64,000 nt of DNA from an uncultured Lachnospiraceae bacterium (GCA_910585765.1 CAJUES010000001.1:1-64000); one strand, 5' to 3'. Positions 1 through 9,695 are shown, counted from the first letter of the stretch. Translations and numbers: made by a program. The notes: generated by a model not told the origin, from the sequence alone.

Positions 1-47
1 AGCTACGCCGTTTCCCGGAAACATTTCTAATACTGTCTTATGAGTGC

Positions 48-67
48 TGCCCTAATGGGCATTTTTT
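48..67 (+). terminator. Rho-independent terminator of an upstream gene
   Basis: TGCCC, loop TAAT, GGGCA, then six T. It reads as a terminator only on the plus strand, so it probably ends a plus-strand gene lying before the window. The bases after the T run (ATGTGCAGTCCCG) faintly resemble the start of the dispersed element described at 41200 and 45589. Confidence 0.7.
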
Positions 68-93
68 ATGTGCAGTCCCGTGCGGAGGAAATA

Positions 94-651
94 TCACTCG
101 ACATCCTCCTCGGGAAAGGGGGCTGCGGCTGCTTTCTCATCGACAGGGGTCCATGCGTTTCCGAACGGGATATCGCGGAACAGCGCCGCGAGACCTGTGA
201 TCTGTTTCAGGCGCAGGATCTCATCCCGCTCCATGCCGAGGTGTTTGGATATCCACGCGTCGGAGCGCCCCAGCTCGTGGAGCTCCCTGATGATGTTGCT
301 CATCAGGTCCACGCTGTGGGAACCGCGCGCACGGTTGTGGCGGATCGTGCTCGCCATGCGGTGGTCGAGCGGCTTGTTGATGACGGAGACGGGCAGCATA
401 CCGTTCTCCCGCTCGTAGATGTCCGGGTAGTCGAGCATGATGCGGTAGCGGTGAAATCCGTCCACGATGATGTAGTTGTCGTCAGGTTCATCGTGGTAGC
501 AGACGATCGGCATCGTGTAGCCGTCCTCCTTGATGCTGTCGTACAGGAGTTTGAGCTCGGGCGGCGCAACGGAATTGGGATTGTATGTGTTTGGTTTGAT
601 CTTCTCTACAGGGACCGAGATCACCTGGTATACAGGACTTTGATATGTCAT
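94..651 (-). CDS. ibrB: IbrB-like ParB/Srx-fold nuclease-domain protein
   Basis: About 185 residues. The N-terminal half carries a ParB-like fold: a VPVEKIKPN strand, then a GFHRYRI box equivalent to the ParB G-x-H-R-x motif that binds or cleaves nucleotide or DNA. A helical C-terminus (HLGMERDEILRLKQ) looks like the helix-turn-helix that follows in ParB proteins. The start is set by a GGGAGGT site six bases upstream of ATG 651; a start further upstream lacks one. It lies 48 bases downstream of an IbrA-like PAPS-reductase protein in the same direction, the arrangement of the E. coli ibrAB pair. The biochemical role is not established; regulation or DNA-related sulfur chemistry are both inferences. 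Confidence 0.75.
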   Translation of the reverse strand: MTYQSPVYQVISVPVEKIKPNTYNPNSVAPPELKLLYDSIKEDGYTMPIVCYHDEPDDNYIIVDGFHRYRIMLDYPDIYERENGMLPVSVINKPLDHRMASTIRHNRARGSHSVDLMSNIIRELHELGRSDAWISKHLGMERDEILRLKQITGLAALFRDIPFGNAWTPVDEKAAAAPFPEEDVE

Positions 652-699
652 ATAAAACCTCCCGACTGCCAATGTCCGGTATGGGGTATTGGCTGAAAA

Positions 700-2028
700 T
701 TAGTCTACTACATTCTGATATTTTTGTTTTAACTGGTTGATGTTCTCCTTCTGCTGTTTGGTCAGGCCAAAGCCCATAAAACGGCAGATATGGTCATTTT
801 TTAAGATACAGTAGCACATGCGCTTCCAGCTTGGGATGTCCTTTGAGGACTTGATGTCGTCTGTGTGGTCAGGGATCTTTCCGTCGAAGACGACGCGCGC
901 GTTTTTCATAAGGGTGTAGTTCGATACACCGTTGCGCCGGATCTTGTAGCCGTGTGCGACCAGCTCCTCGATCGTCTTCTCCTCGAGACCGCCGCCGACA
1001 TTGTGCCAGAAATCAATGGAAGTCTGGAATTTCTTGACATAATTGTTCCGCAGGCGGATGGGTAGTGTATCCAGCAGAAATTTTGTGTAGGATTCCCAGG
1101 TGTGTCCCTCGGGCAGCGTCAGGTTGCGGTAGCCGAGGGCTTTGGTCCTTCCGTAGATGGCGCCGAAGTTGGCGCCGCGGACACGTCCCACGAGCCTTGC
1201 CCAGATCTCGGGATCGATCACGCGGTACAGATTCAGGCTCTCCTTGGCATAGTCGCCAAACGGGGAGGCGACGCGCATCTGATCCAGCTTCAGACCGGAC
1301 ATATAGTACAGGTCGTACAGGCGGTTGTAATCATAGGAGAACATATAGTTCGCATGCCACACGTCATAGATCGACCAGTCGTACATCGGGGAGGCGCACC
1401 AGACATCCTTGAACTGCCTGCTGATCCAGCAGGTGTTGTCGTAGCCGTATTTGCGGTTCAGTATCCCGCTGTAGCGCTGCATGGACTCCTCGGCGCGTAT
1501 GCCGAGCAGGCAGACCGTCTTCCTGTTCCCGTGTGCGATGCGGTACCATCGCCCGAACTGCTTTGCCAGTTCCTCCTGGTGCATCCGGTAGTGGTAGGTC
1601 GTCATCGGGTTGTGCTTCATGTTGATGACGTAAGGATGGTCCGGCATGGGGCGGACCCACAGCTCCTCCTTGGTGTCATCCCAGGGATACCAGAACATTT
1701 CATAGTTGCTGAGCGCCGTTCTGGTCGCCATCGGAAGGCAGACCCAGTAGGGCTCCACGTCGTTCTCGATCCTGGCAAAGGTGCGCTCGACGTACTCTGT
1801 CGTGAGCGTGTACTGTGCCTCAAAATCCTGGTGGAATACGCCGATCTTCTTCTGCGGATAATATTTTTTCTGGAAATCCAGGATCAGGTTCAACAGCAGA
1901 CCGCTGTCCTTGCCGCCGGAGAAGGAGACAAAGATGTTGTCAAATTCTTTGAAGATATAGTGGAATCTGTTCTGCAGTGCATCGTATACATTCTGACTGG
2001 CATATTTTCGTTTCGTTGTAATCACCAC
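700..2028 (-). CDS. ibrA: IbrA-like PAPS reductase-fold (DUF3440) protein
   Basis: 442 residues. A PP-loop ATP-pyrophosphatase signature SFSGGKDSG lies near residue 37, typical of PAPS reductases and of DndC-like sulfur-transfer enzymes. A long C-terminal part follows, matching my recollection of DUF3440. The start is GTG, with a second GTG directly after it and only a weak ribosome site, so the exact start is uncertain. A possible minus-strand promoter (TTGTGA, 17 bases, TAAATT) lies about 100 bases upstream. It is co-oriented with the ParB-like partner, as in ibrAB. In E. coli the pair activates immunoglobulin-binding protein genes; here the target is unknown and the enzyme activity is inferred only from the fold. 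Confidence 0.8.
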   Translation of the reverse strand: MVITTKRKYASQNVYDALQNRFHYIFKEFDNIFVSFSGGKDSGLLLNLILDFQKKYYPQKKIGVFHQDFEAQYTLTTEYVERTFARIENDVEPYWVCLPMATRTALSNYEMFWYPWDDTKEELWVRPMPDHPYVINMKHNPMTTYHYRMHQEELAKQFGRWYRIAHGNRKTVCLLGIRAEESMQRYSGILNRKYGYDNTCWISRQFKDVWCASPMYDWSIYDVWHANYMFSYDYNRLYDLYYMSGLKLDQMRVASPFGDYAKESLNLYRVIDPEIWARLVGRVRGANFGAIYGRTKALGYRNLTLPEGHTWESYTKFLLDTLPIRLRNNYVKKFQTSIDFWHNVGGGLEEKTIEELVAHGYKIRRNGVSNYTLMKNARVVFDGKIPDHTDDIKSSKDIPSWKRMCYCILKNDHICRFMGFGLTKQQKENINQLKQKYQNVVD

Positions 2029-2176
2029 CTTGTTCTTGTGAATAAACTTTTATCTTTTGTCGTTCAGCCGAGCGCTCTGCGTGTGCATTCCTGCCCGGAA
2101 GGCTGAATAAATACAATTTACCATATTTTTCCAATTTTCACAAGTATTCGGCAAAAATCGGGTGGTCAGAATCCGC

Positions 2177-2206
2177 TTGACATGAGTGTGGAAGTGATAG
2201 TATGCT
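2177..2206 (+). promoter_or_regulatory. Sigma-A type promoter for the MATE gene
   Basis: TTGACA at 2177-2182 and TATGCT at 2201-2206, separated by 18 bases. The -10 box overlaps the upstream candidate ATG of the MATE frame, which supports the downstream start at 2268. Confidence 0.65.
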
Positions 2207-2267
2207 TTTGATGAGGAGTTGTAGCCGGTTATGTTTCTACAGTTCCGAATTGGAGGTATGGAGAAAA

Positions 2268-3587
2268 ATGTCTGAGAAAAAGCTCTTTGCGAAATATGTG
2301 TCCCAGAATATCCTTGGCATGCTGGGGATATCGGTGTATATCCTGGCAGATACGTTTTTTATATCCATGGCGGAGGGCGCTGACGGTATCACGGCGCTCA
2401 ATCTGGTGCTGCCGGTGTACAGCCTGATCTTTGCCGTGGGCGCCATGATCGGCGTGGGATCGGCGATCCGGTTCAGGATCCTCAGGGCGCGGGGCGACCG
2501 GAGCGCAGATACGTATTTTTCCAATGCGGTGCTGTGGGCGCTGATACTCGGTGCGGTCTTCATCGCGGCAGGGATCGCGGTGCCGGACAGGATCGTGGCG
2601 CTTCTTGGCGGTGATGACAGGATCGTGGCGGTGGGAAAGGACTACACGGCGATCTTCATGTCGTTTGCCCCTTTTTTCATGTGGAACCATATCTGCAATG
2701 CGTTTGTCAGAAACGACGGCGCGCCGGCTGTGGCGATGGCTGCAACATTGCTGAGCAGCCTGTTCAATGTGGTGTTTGACTATGTACTGATGTTTCCACT
2801 GAGGCTGGGGATGCGCGGCGCGGCGCTGGCGACGGCACTTTCTCCGGTCCTGGGCGTGGCGATCTGCTGTGTGCACCTTCTATCGAAGCGGAGCACCGTC
2901 AGGTTCCGGTGGGCGCTGCCTTCGCTCAGAAAGCTGTTGTCCTCATGCCAGCTCGGGGTATCCGCCTTTGTCGGGGAGATCTCGTCGGGCGTCACAACGG
3001 TGGTCTTTAACGGGATCATCCTAAAGCTTGCCGGAAATGTCGGTGTGGCGGCATACGGCGTGGTCGCCAACACGTCCCTTGTGGCGGCGGCTGTCTTTAA
3101 CGGGGTGTCACAGGGGGCACAGCCGCTGTTGAGCGGCTACTACGGAAAGGGGGAGCGCGCGTCGGTGCGGAAGGTGATGCGGCTCGGCGTGGGGACGGGC
3201 ATGGTGTTTTCGGTGCTGATCATCGCGTTGGTCTGGGCTGTCGCCGAGCCTGTCACGGCGGTGTTCAACAACGAGGGGAATGCGGAGCTTGCGGTGTATG
3301 CGGTGACTGGGCTGCGGCTGTATTTCACCGGCTTTCTCTTTGCGGGATTCAATATCGTAGGGACTGGGATCCTCAGCGCTACGGAGTCCGCAAGATGGGC
3401 GTTTCTCGCGTCGGTCTCACGGGGTTTTGTGGCGATCATACTCTGCGCGTTTGCGCTGTCGTACCTGTTTGGCATGAACGGCGTGTGGCTGGCATTCCCT
3501 GCGGCAGAGCTTGCCACGACTGTCCTGGTCGGGGCGGCGTTTGCGTCAGGCAGCAGATCCGATATGAAAAGAAATGAAAAAGTATGA
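2268..3587 (+). CDS. MATE family multidrug/sodium antiporter
   Basis: 439 residues, the usual length for a MATE exporter, with about twelve hydrophobic segments in two repeated halves. An early ADTFFIS-type segment and a FNxVFDYVLMF segment after the midpoint fit the family (NorM/DinF-like). It should extrude cationic compounds across the membrane using an ion gradient; the substrate cannot be read from sequence. ATG 2268 was chosen because a GGAGG site lies 11 bases upstream and the longer frame would begin inside the promoter. The short basic C-terminus is normal. It stands alone between the ibr pair and a GH31 gene 48 bases downstream, which has its own strong ribosome site and may be co-transcribed. 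Confidence 0.85.
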   Translation: MSEKKLFAKYVSQNILGMLGISVYILADTFFISMAEGADGITALNLVLPVYSLIFAVGAMIGVGSAIRFRILRARGDRSADTYFSNAVLWALILGAVFIAAGIAVPDRIVALLGGDDRIVAVGKDYTAIFMSFAPFFMWNHICNAFVRNDGAPAVAMAATLLSSLFNVVFDYVLMFPLRLGMRGAALATALSPVLGVAICCVHLLSKRSTVRFRWALPSLRKLLSSCQLGVSAFVGEISSGVTTVVFNGIILKLAGNVGVAAYGVVANTSLVAAAVFNGVSQGAQPLLSGYYGKGERASVRKVMRLGVGTGMVFSVLIIALVWAVAEPVTAVFNNEGNAELAVYAVTGLRLYFTGFLFAGFNIVGTGILSATESARWAFLASVSRGFVAIILCAFALSYLFGMNGVWLAFPAAELATTVLVGAAFASGSRSDMKRNEKV

Positions 3588-3635
3588 AAAAAAAGAAAAT
3601 AAGAAATAAAATAAGACAATACAGGAGGTTTTGGT

Positions 3636-5621
3636 ATGGTACAAAAATATGCGTTTGGCAGTCCGTTTGAGACAGAGGCGGTCACGGCAGGACCTGCGGC
3701 GGTGGAGTACACAGGGCAGGCGGTATGCGGGGACATCCCGGTGGATATTTCCCTGGAGAACGGGTTTGCGTGCAGTTGTCAGCTGTCTGACACGGACATC
3801 GTTTACGGGCTGGGGGAGGCAAACCGCGGCATCAACAAGAGGGGGTACAGGTATGTCAGCAACTGCACGGACGATCCCCATCACACGGAGGAGAAAGTAT
3901 CGCTGTACGGCGCGCACAATTTTGTGATCATCTCGGGGAAAAAGCATGTCGGGCTGTTTTTTGACTACCCATCGAATATCAGTTTTGATATCGGTTACAC
4001 GAGGCAGGATCTGCTGACAGTGTGCTGTGAGCGGGCAGATCTGTATCTGTATGTGATCACCGGTGAGAGCGCCCGCGATGTGGCAAGGCAGTTCCGCAGG
4101 ATCATCGGCAAGAGCTACATAGCACCCCGATATGCGTTTGGTTTCGGACAGAGCCGCTGGGGTTACAGGACAGCGGAGGACATCGAGGGTGTGGTCAAAG
4201 GTTACAGGGAGAATGAGATTCCGCTGGACATGGTATACATGGATATCGACTACATGCAGGATTACAAGGATTTCACCGTCAACCCGGAGCGGTTCCCGGA
4301 TTTTGGGGAGTTTGTGCAGAAGATGAAGGCGGAGAAGATCCACCTGATCCCGATCATCGACGCGGGGGTCAAGATCGAGCAGGGCTATGACATATACGAG
4401 GAAGGCATGGAGAAAGGATATTTCTGCAAGCGGGAGGACGGATCGGACTTTGTGGCTGCAGTGTGGCCCGGCTGGACGCATTTCCCGGATGTGCTCAATC
4501 CGGAGGCGCGGGCATGGTTTGGCGGAAAGTATCAGATCCTGACCGATCTTGGCATTGACGGCTTCTGGAACGACATGAATGAGCCTGCGGTCTTTTACTC
4601 GGAGGAGGGCATCCGGGCGCTTAACCAGGCGATCGATGATCACGTGAAGGCATTTAGCGATGCGGGCGGTGCAAAGGATCTGCTGAACAATGCCAGCGCC
4701 GTGCCGTACGAGGCGCGGGCTATCCTTGAAAAGATTCAGAATAACGAGGAGGATTACAGGCGCTTTTACCACAAGGTCGACGGGAAGATGATCCGCCATG
4801 ATCTCGTGCACAATCTCTTCGGCTTCAATATGACGAGGGCAGCGGGCGAGGCGCTGCAGAAGATCGCGCCGGAGAAGAAAATGCTCCTGTTCTCGCGCTC
4901 GTCCTACATCGGGATGCACCGCTACGGCGGGATCTGGACGGGGGACAACCAGTCGTGGTGGTCGCATATCCTGCTGAACCTCAAGATGATGCCGTCGCTG
5001 AACATGTGCGGATTTTTGTACGCGGGCGCAGATCTTGGCGGCTTTGGCTCCGACACGACGAGGGATCTGCTGCTGCGCTGGCTGGCGCTTGGCGTGTTCA
5101 CGCCGCTGATGCGCAACCACACTGCGATCGGGACGAGGGAGCAGGAGTGCTACCGGTTTGGGCAGATCGAGGATTTCCGCCACGTGATCGGTGTGCGCTA
5201 CCGCCTGATACCGTATCTCTACAGCGAGTACTTAAAGGCGGTTGAGAATGATGAGATGTATTTCCGCCCGCTTGGGTTTGACTATCCTGACGACAGGCGG
5301 GCTGTGGAGACGGAGGATCAGCTCATGCTCGGGGACGAGGTCATGATCGCACCGGTCTACACGCAGAATGTGAGCGGCAGGACGGTGTATCTGCCCGAGG
5401 AGATGAAGTTTGTGAAATTCATGCCGGACGGAAGCCTGCATGAGGAGATCCTGAGTCAGGGCACGCACTATGTCGAGGTGGCTTTGAACGAGGTGCCGCT
5501 CTTTATCAGGAAGGATCGGTGTATCCCTGTGGTGGATGCGGCGCAGAACGTTGACGCGATCGACATGGGCACAGTGCGGTATGTCGGATATGACGGTGCG
5601 GTGTACGAGATCGTCGAGTGA
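3636..5621 (+). CDS. Intracellular GH31 alpha-glucosidase
   Basis: 661 residues without a signal peptide, so cytoplasmic. A short N-terminal beta domain (about 1-160) precedes the TIM barrel. The catalytic nucleophile is Asp313 in WNDMNEP and the acid/base is Asp437 in WTGDNQSWW, both typical of GH31. Other barrel motifs are GFGQSRWGYR near 169 and YMDIDYM near 201. Its length and compact form resemble gut-Clostridia alpha-glucosidases that release glucose from short alpha-1,4 or alpha-1,6 oligosaccharides; the linkage preference is inferred. An AGGAGG site precedes the ATG. The gene follows the MATE gene by 48 bases with no terminator seen between them. Confidence 0.9.
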   Translation: MVQKYAFGSPFETEAVTAGPAAVEYTGQAVCGDIPVDISLENGFACSCQLSDTDIVYGLGEANRGINKRGYRYVSNCTDDPHHTEEKVSLYGAHNFVIISGKKHVGLFFDYPSNISFDIGYTRQDLLTVCCERADLYLYVITGESARDVARQFRRIIGKSYIAPRYAFGFGQSRWGYRTAEDIEGVVKGYRENEIPLDMVYMDIDYMQDYKDFTVNPERFPDFGEFVQKMKAEKIHLIPIIDAGVKIEQGYDIYEEGMEKGYFCKREDGSDFVAAVWPGWTHFPDVLNPEARAWFGGKYQILTDLGIDGFWNDMNEPAVFYSEEGIRALNQAIDDHVKAFSDAGGAKDLLNNASAVPYEARAILEKIQNNEEDYRRFYHKVDGKMIRHDLVHNLFGFNMTRAAGEALQKIAPEKKMLLFSRSSYIGMHRYGGIWTGDNQSWWSHILLNLKMMPSLNMCGFLYAGADLGGFGSDTTRDLLLRWLALGVFTPLMRNHTAIGTREQECYRFGQIEDFRHVIGVRYRLIPYLYSEYLKAVENDEMYFRPLGFDYPDDRRAVETEDQLMLGDEVMIAPVYTQNVSGRTVYLPEEMKFVKFMPDGSLHEEILSQGTHYVEVALNEVPLFIRKDRCIPVVDAAQNVDAIDMGTVRYVGYDGAVYEIVE

Positions 5622-5661
5622 CGGACGTCGAACAGATTCATGGGCACCCGTTGTGTTTCCA

Positions 5662-5670
5662 TGGTATAAT
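5662..5670 (+). promoter_or_regulatory. Extended -10 promoter for the LRR lipoprotein
   Basis: TGGTATAAT is a perfect TGn-TATAAT extended -10 box, 39 bases before ATG 5710. No convincing -35 hexamer is visible at 16-18 bases, as expected for an extended -10 promoter. Confidence 0.5.
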
Positions 5671-5709
5671 GTACCTTGTACCGCTGGATGATGTGGGGAG
5701 GGATCGCGG

Positions 5710-7821
5710 ATGGGGATTGGACGAAAAACGGCTGATCGCGGAAGAAAGTTATGCTGGTGTGCAGTACTTTGCAGTTTACTGCTGTGTGCGTGCGCGCAGG
5801 GGCAAAGGACGCCTGCGGAGAGCGCAGCCGCACAGCCGATGTCTGATACGGGGGATGCGCAAGACACAAAAGAGATCGAGGCACAGGAGAGCGCAGCTGC
5901 GCAGGAGACGCGTTCCACGCCGGATCTGTCCGGAGCCGAAAACGCCGACGAGGTGCTGGCGCTGCTCATAGAGGACGAAGGCTTTCGGGAGTGCGTGCGC
6001 TACAGTGATATGGAGATAGAGGACGATTCTGCGCCGGAGTCCATCCTCAGGATGATGGAGGAGTGCGAGAGCCTCGTACTGCGCGAGGCGCCCTACGGCA
6101 GGGCGATCCGCTCGCTGGAATCCCTGTCGCTTTTCCCGAATCTGAAACGGCTTACGATCGATATCAGTGAATGGAATGACTCGGCGATCGAGGACTTTAC
6201 GCCCATCGCGCAGCTGTCTGGACTGGAGCAGCTGTATGTCAGCTACGGGAAGGAGCAGACGATCGATCTGTCCTTTATAGGCGGCATGCGCGGGATCACG
6301 GAATTGTACCTGACACAGTGCGATATCGCGGATCTCTCGTTCCTGGAACAGATGCCGCAGCTGCAGCGCCTGTCGCTGTACGGGACGCCGGTGGCGGATC
6401 TGGCAGTGCTGGAAAATCTCACGGAACTGGTCGAACTGTCGCTTGCCGGCAATGAGAACGCAGAACACATGGAGGTGGTCGGGACGCTCACCAGGCTGCA
6501 GGATCTGGGGATCCAGTACTGCGGGATCGAGGATATCCGCTTTCTGAGCAGGCTGACAGACCTTCGGGGTCTGAACTTAAACGGCAACGCGGTCAGGGAT
6601 ATCACGCCGCTTGCGGGGCTTGTAAAGCTGGAGCGTCTGGGGCTGTCCGAAAACGGCATCAGCGATATCTCGGCGGTCGGCGGGCTGGTCGAGCTGTTTG
6701 ATCTGGCGGCGGACAAGAATGAGATCCGGGACATCTCTGCGCTTGCAGGTCTGCCGCGCCTGAACCAGGCAGGGCTGTCGGACAACCACATTGAAGATTT
6801 CTCGCCGCTTGCGGGAAAGAAAGAACTGATGTACGCGGCAGTGTCCGGAAATCCTGCAAAGAGCATCGCGTCCGTCTGGGAAGTTCCGATGCTGCTGTTT
6901 ACGGAGACCGGGGTATCGGAGGAGGAGGAGGCGTGGATCGCGGACTGGCTGAAAGAGAACTATCCCGAGGCGGGGGAATTTGAGTGCATTGACTTTGTCC
7001 GGGGGGACTTGAATGACGACGGGCTTGAGGATATTGCCTTTGTGGCGGACAGCGATGCCTTTGCTGTGAACACGGACGATTTTCCGCGCCGTCTGTTTGT
7101 CCTGCTGCAGCGAAAGGACGGCGCGTGGCAGGCGGTTGAAGAGCCTCCGTCACTGCCCGGCAGTACCGCCGGCGGAATGCGCGGCGATCCCTATTTTGGT
7201 GCGTTCATGGAGCCGGGATATCTGGTGATCAGAACCGGCTGGGGGAGCAGCTCCGGCAGTGTGGTGACGACCGTCTATAAGTACCGGGACGGCAGTCTGG
7301 CGCCTGTAAAGACAATATGCGCGTCGGATTACAACTATGCGGAAGGGTATGATGTGCGGGCGGAGGATGTGCAGACCGGCGTGTGGAGGCGCTATGCGAT
7401 CGCGATGGACGGCTACCGCATGGTCCGCGTGGATCTGGAGGACGCAGCGCACCCGGCGCACGAGGCGTTTCCTGACATCGACCTGTTTGATATGTCATAC
7501 CGTGTCTACAGCGACAAGCTCCCGACACAGATCACCGCACCGGAAGCGCTGGACCGCGTCTGTGCGGCGCTCGCGACGGATCAGGCAGAGCGGCGGGAAC
7601 TTCCGTATGAGGACTGGCAGAAGGCGGGATATGAGCTGCTGGTGGGCGTGGCGCTCCCGGACTATTACTATGTGTTGTCAGATACGGATTACATTTATTA
7701 CGATAAAATAAAAAGAGAGCGCGACGGGACGCTGTATCATATTCTTTATATGAATGAGGAAGATGAACGAAAAGAGATCCTGCTCAATGATATCACCGGG
7801 GAGATTCTGGACACGGAGTGA
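5710..7821 (+). CDS. Leucine-rich-repeat lipoprotein
   Basis: 703 residues. A basic N-terminus and hydrophobic stretch end in L-C-A-C at Cys28, a plausible though not canonical lipobox, followed by a low-complexity Ala/Glu linker. From about 120 to 390 there are around ten 21-22 residue leucine-rich repeats of internalin type (L-x-x-L-x-L-x-x-N-x-I-x-D-I-x-P-L). Around 430 an FG-GAP-like segment DLNDDGLEDIAFV precedes a C-terminal domain without recognisable motifs. The protein should be anchored on the outer face of the membrane and bind a protein or glycan ligand, but the target is unknown. It has its own promoter and no obvious operon partner. Confidence 0.75.
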   Translation: MGIGRKTADRGRKLCWCAVLCSLLLCACAQGQRTPAESAAAQPMSDTGDAQDTKEIEAQESAAAQETRSTPDLSGAENADEVLALLIEDEGFRECVRYSDMEIEDDSAPESILRMMEECESLVLREAPYGRAIRSLESLSLFPNLKRLTIDISEWNDSAIEDFTPIAQLSGLEQLYVSYGKEQTIDLSFIGGMRGITELYLTQCDIADLSFLEQMPQLQRLSLYGTPVADLAVLENLTELVELSLAGNENAEHMEVVGTLTRLQDLGIQYCGIEDIRFLSRLTDLRGLNLNGNAVRDITPLAGLVKLERLGLSENGISDISAVGGLVELFDLAADKNEIRDISALAGLPRLNQAGLSDNHIEDFSPLAGKKELMYAAVSGNPAKSIASVWEVPMLLFTETGVSEEEEAWIADWLKENYPEAGEFECIDFVRGDLNDDGLEDIAFVADSDAFAVNTDDFPRRLFVLLQRKDGAWQAVEEPPSLPGSTAGGMRGDPYFGAFMEPGYLVIRTGWGSSSGSVVTTVYKYRDGSLAPVKTICASDYNYAEGYDVRAEDVQTGVWRRYAIAMDGYRMVRVDLEDAAHPAHEAFPDIDLFDMSYRVYSDKLPTQITAPEALDRVCAALATDQAERRELPYEDWQKAGYELLVGVALPDYYYVLSDTDYIYYDKIKRERDGTLYHILYMNEEDERKEILLNDITGEILDTE

Positions 7822-7927
7822 CGTGAGCGCAGAGCGCCGCGCGGAGGTAAGGTGTGGCTGAAAACGACTCGTATGGCACTTTGTATAGTGACAGGATGGA
7901 GGTCAGTGCCCTGTTTGAGAGGAGATT

Positions 7928-8872
7928 ATGATCAATCGGCTGTTGGGAATGATATACATATTGATGAAACAGGGAACCGTGACCGCCGCGGAGCTGTCGG
8001 AGCGCTTTGAGGTCTCTGTGAGGACGATCTACCGCGACATGGACACGCTGAGTGCCGCCGGCATACCGATCTATGCCAGGAGAGGGAAGAACGGCGGGAT
8101 CTGCCTGACAGAGCAGTTTGTGCTGGACAAGATGCTGATCACAAAGGAGGAACAGCAGGAGATCTTGTCGGGGCTGATATCGCTCAGGGAGACCCGGGCG
8201 GACGGGGAGAAAAATATCCTGCAGAAGCTCGGGGAATTTTTCAAGACAGATCCCGTCGACTGGCTCGCCATCGATCTGTCCGACTGGAGCGGGAGCAGAA
8301 AACAGCTCTATGAGGATATCAAGAATGCGGTGTTAGAACGGCGGCTGGTGCGGTTTGACTACTATGGGAAGATGGGGGAGATGAGCCGGCGCACGGTCGA
8401 GCCGGTACAGCTACTCTTCAAAGAGTACACATGGTATCTCAGGGCGTTCTGCAGGGAGCGGAACGCGTGGCGGATCTTCAAGCTATTCCGCATGAAGAGG
8501 CTTGAGGTACTGAGCGAGGTGTTTGTGCCGAGGGACGGATCTGACGGGGAGGCAGGAGCCGGCGCAGAGGATCAGAAGGAGCCGGCTCTCTCTTCTGCAG
8601 TGATCGACATCCGGATCGACAGGAAGGAAGCTTACAGGATCTACGACCGGTTCGGGGAGGAAGAGATCGAAGCGCTGCCGGAGGGTGACTTTTTGGTGCA
8701 CATGCATGCGGACGTGGACGACTGGGTGTACGGCGTTATACTGAGTTTCGGGTCCTCCGCGGAGGTGCTTGCGCCGGAGGAGATCCGGCAGGAGGTCAGA
8801 CAGCGCATTCTGGATATGGCAGAGCGGTATGAGGGAACCGGTGTAAAGCGGAGAGAAGACTATGAATTATAA
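7928..8872 (+). CDS. WYL-domain transcriptional regulator
   Basis: 314 residues. An N-terminal winged helix (about 5-60, with SVRTIYRDMDTL as the recognition helix) is the HTH_11/DeoR-like form. A WYL domain follows at about 140-215 (RRTVEPVQLLFKEYTWYLRAFC), then a C-terminal WCX-like extension. WYL regulators usually sense a small molecule or nucleic acid and repress or activate neighbouring genes. The ribosome site GAGAGGAG is close to ATG 7928. A short inverted repeat CACT-TTGTAT-AGTG just upstream may be an operator (inference). The 3' end overlaps the next reading frame by 11 bases, suggesting translational coupling to a gene that is now broken. Confidence 0.85.
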   Translation: MINRLLGMIYILMKQGTVTAAELSERFEVSVRTIYRDMDTLSAAGIPIYARRGKNGGICLTEQFVLDKMLITKEEQQEILSGLISLRETRADGEKNILQKLGEFFKTDPVDWLAIDLSDWSGSRKQLYEDIKNAVLERRLVRFDYYGKMGEMSRRTVEPVQLLFKEYTWYLRAFCRERNAWRIFKLFRMKRLEVLSEVFVPRDGSDGEAGAGAEDQKEPALSSAVIDIRIDRKEAYRIYDRFGEEEIEALPEGDFLVHMHADVDDWVYGVILSFGSSAEVLAPEEIRQEVRQRILDMAERYEGTGVKRREDYEL

Positions 8873-9665
8873 TAGTAATTATGAAAATACTTCACAGAGA
8901 GATAAGAGGGCGGTCCTGGAGCATGCCGCACTCACAAAATCACCGGAGGAGATCGCGGCGCTGTGCCGACAGCTCTGGCATGTTGAAAATTCTGCGCGGG
9001 CGCTGGGGCTTGCCTGCCGTTTCCGAGGTCTTTCATACGTGAAGGCGCTGGTCGAGGGAGGTGCGGATTTGCGTATAAGCGCCCCGAGGACGAGGGCGGT
9101 TACTACACGATATACTATTGGCTGGCACCGTTGGAGATGAACAGACGGAATGCTCGGCGTGGCTGCTCGAATTCAAAAACCACACCGCCGATTTTGCCGC
9201 GGAGCGCGACAGGGCGGAGAAGAGAATGATGCGGGAGCTGAACGCCAATCCCAATTCCGTCACCGAATTAAAGAAAATCTGGGGATATGAGAAAGGAACA
9301 GTCCGCGCTGCGCAGAGCGATCACCCGGATAACACTGCCGGAGCCTGAAACATGTGGTGATCCCCAAAACTGTCGAGGTGATCGGCGGGCATGCATTTCG
9401 CAATTGTTCGGCGCTGGAAAGCGCAGTGATCCCGGAAGGCGTGATCGAGATCAGGCAGCAGGTTTTTGTCGGCTGCACAAGTCTGAGATCGGTTGTCCTG
9501 CCCGCGTCAGTACAAAAGATCAAAAACTACACGCGAAAGGGCTATGAGCCGGAGACGATTTTCGGCAGGAAGGCAGATGTGACAGTGACAGTGGCGCCTA
9601 AGAGCTATGCCGAAAAATATTGCAGGCGCAACGACATTCATTATATATACCCGGCGGGACAGTGA
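8862..9665 (+). pseudogene. Decayed BspA-like leucine-rich-repeat protein
   Basis: The remnant runs through two frames. Frame 1 (8862-9140) gives an N-terminal domain ending in SYVKALVEGGAD. Another frame (about 9118-9348) continues with ECSAWLLEFKNHTADFAAERD and MRELNANPNSV. The first frame resumes at 9354-9665 with BspA-type LRR_5 repeats (VIPEGVIEIRQQVFVGCTSL) and the ending KSYAEKYCRRN. From memory, intact Lachnospiraceae members are several hundred residues longer between the first two blocks, so internal deletions as well as frameshifts are likely. The ATG overlaps the WYL stop region, so the gene was once coupled to that regulator. Confidence 0.7.
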
Positions 9666-9695
9666 CGGCGGGGAGGGAAATTGTGGAGGGAGATC

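Noticed and set aside
3546..5183. A minus-strand open frame of 545 codons opposite the GH31 gene
   Set aside because: Same cause: composition leaves the antisense frame free of stops; no domain is recognisable.
5641..5650. TGGGCACCCG as another copy of the dispersed element
   Set aside because: Only ten bases match, without the flanking stems or the GATT end.
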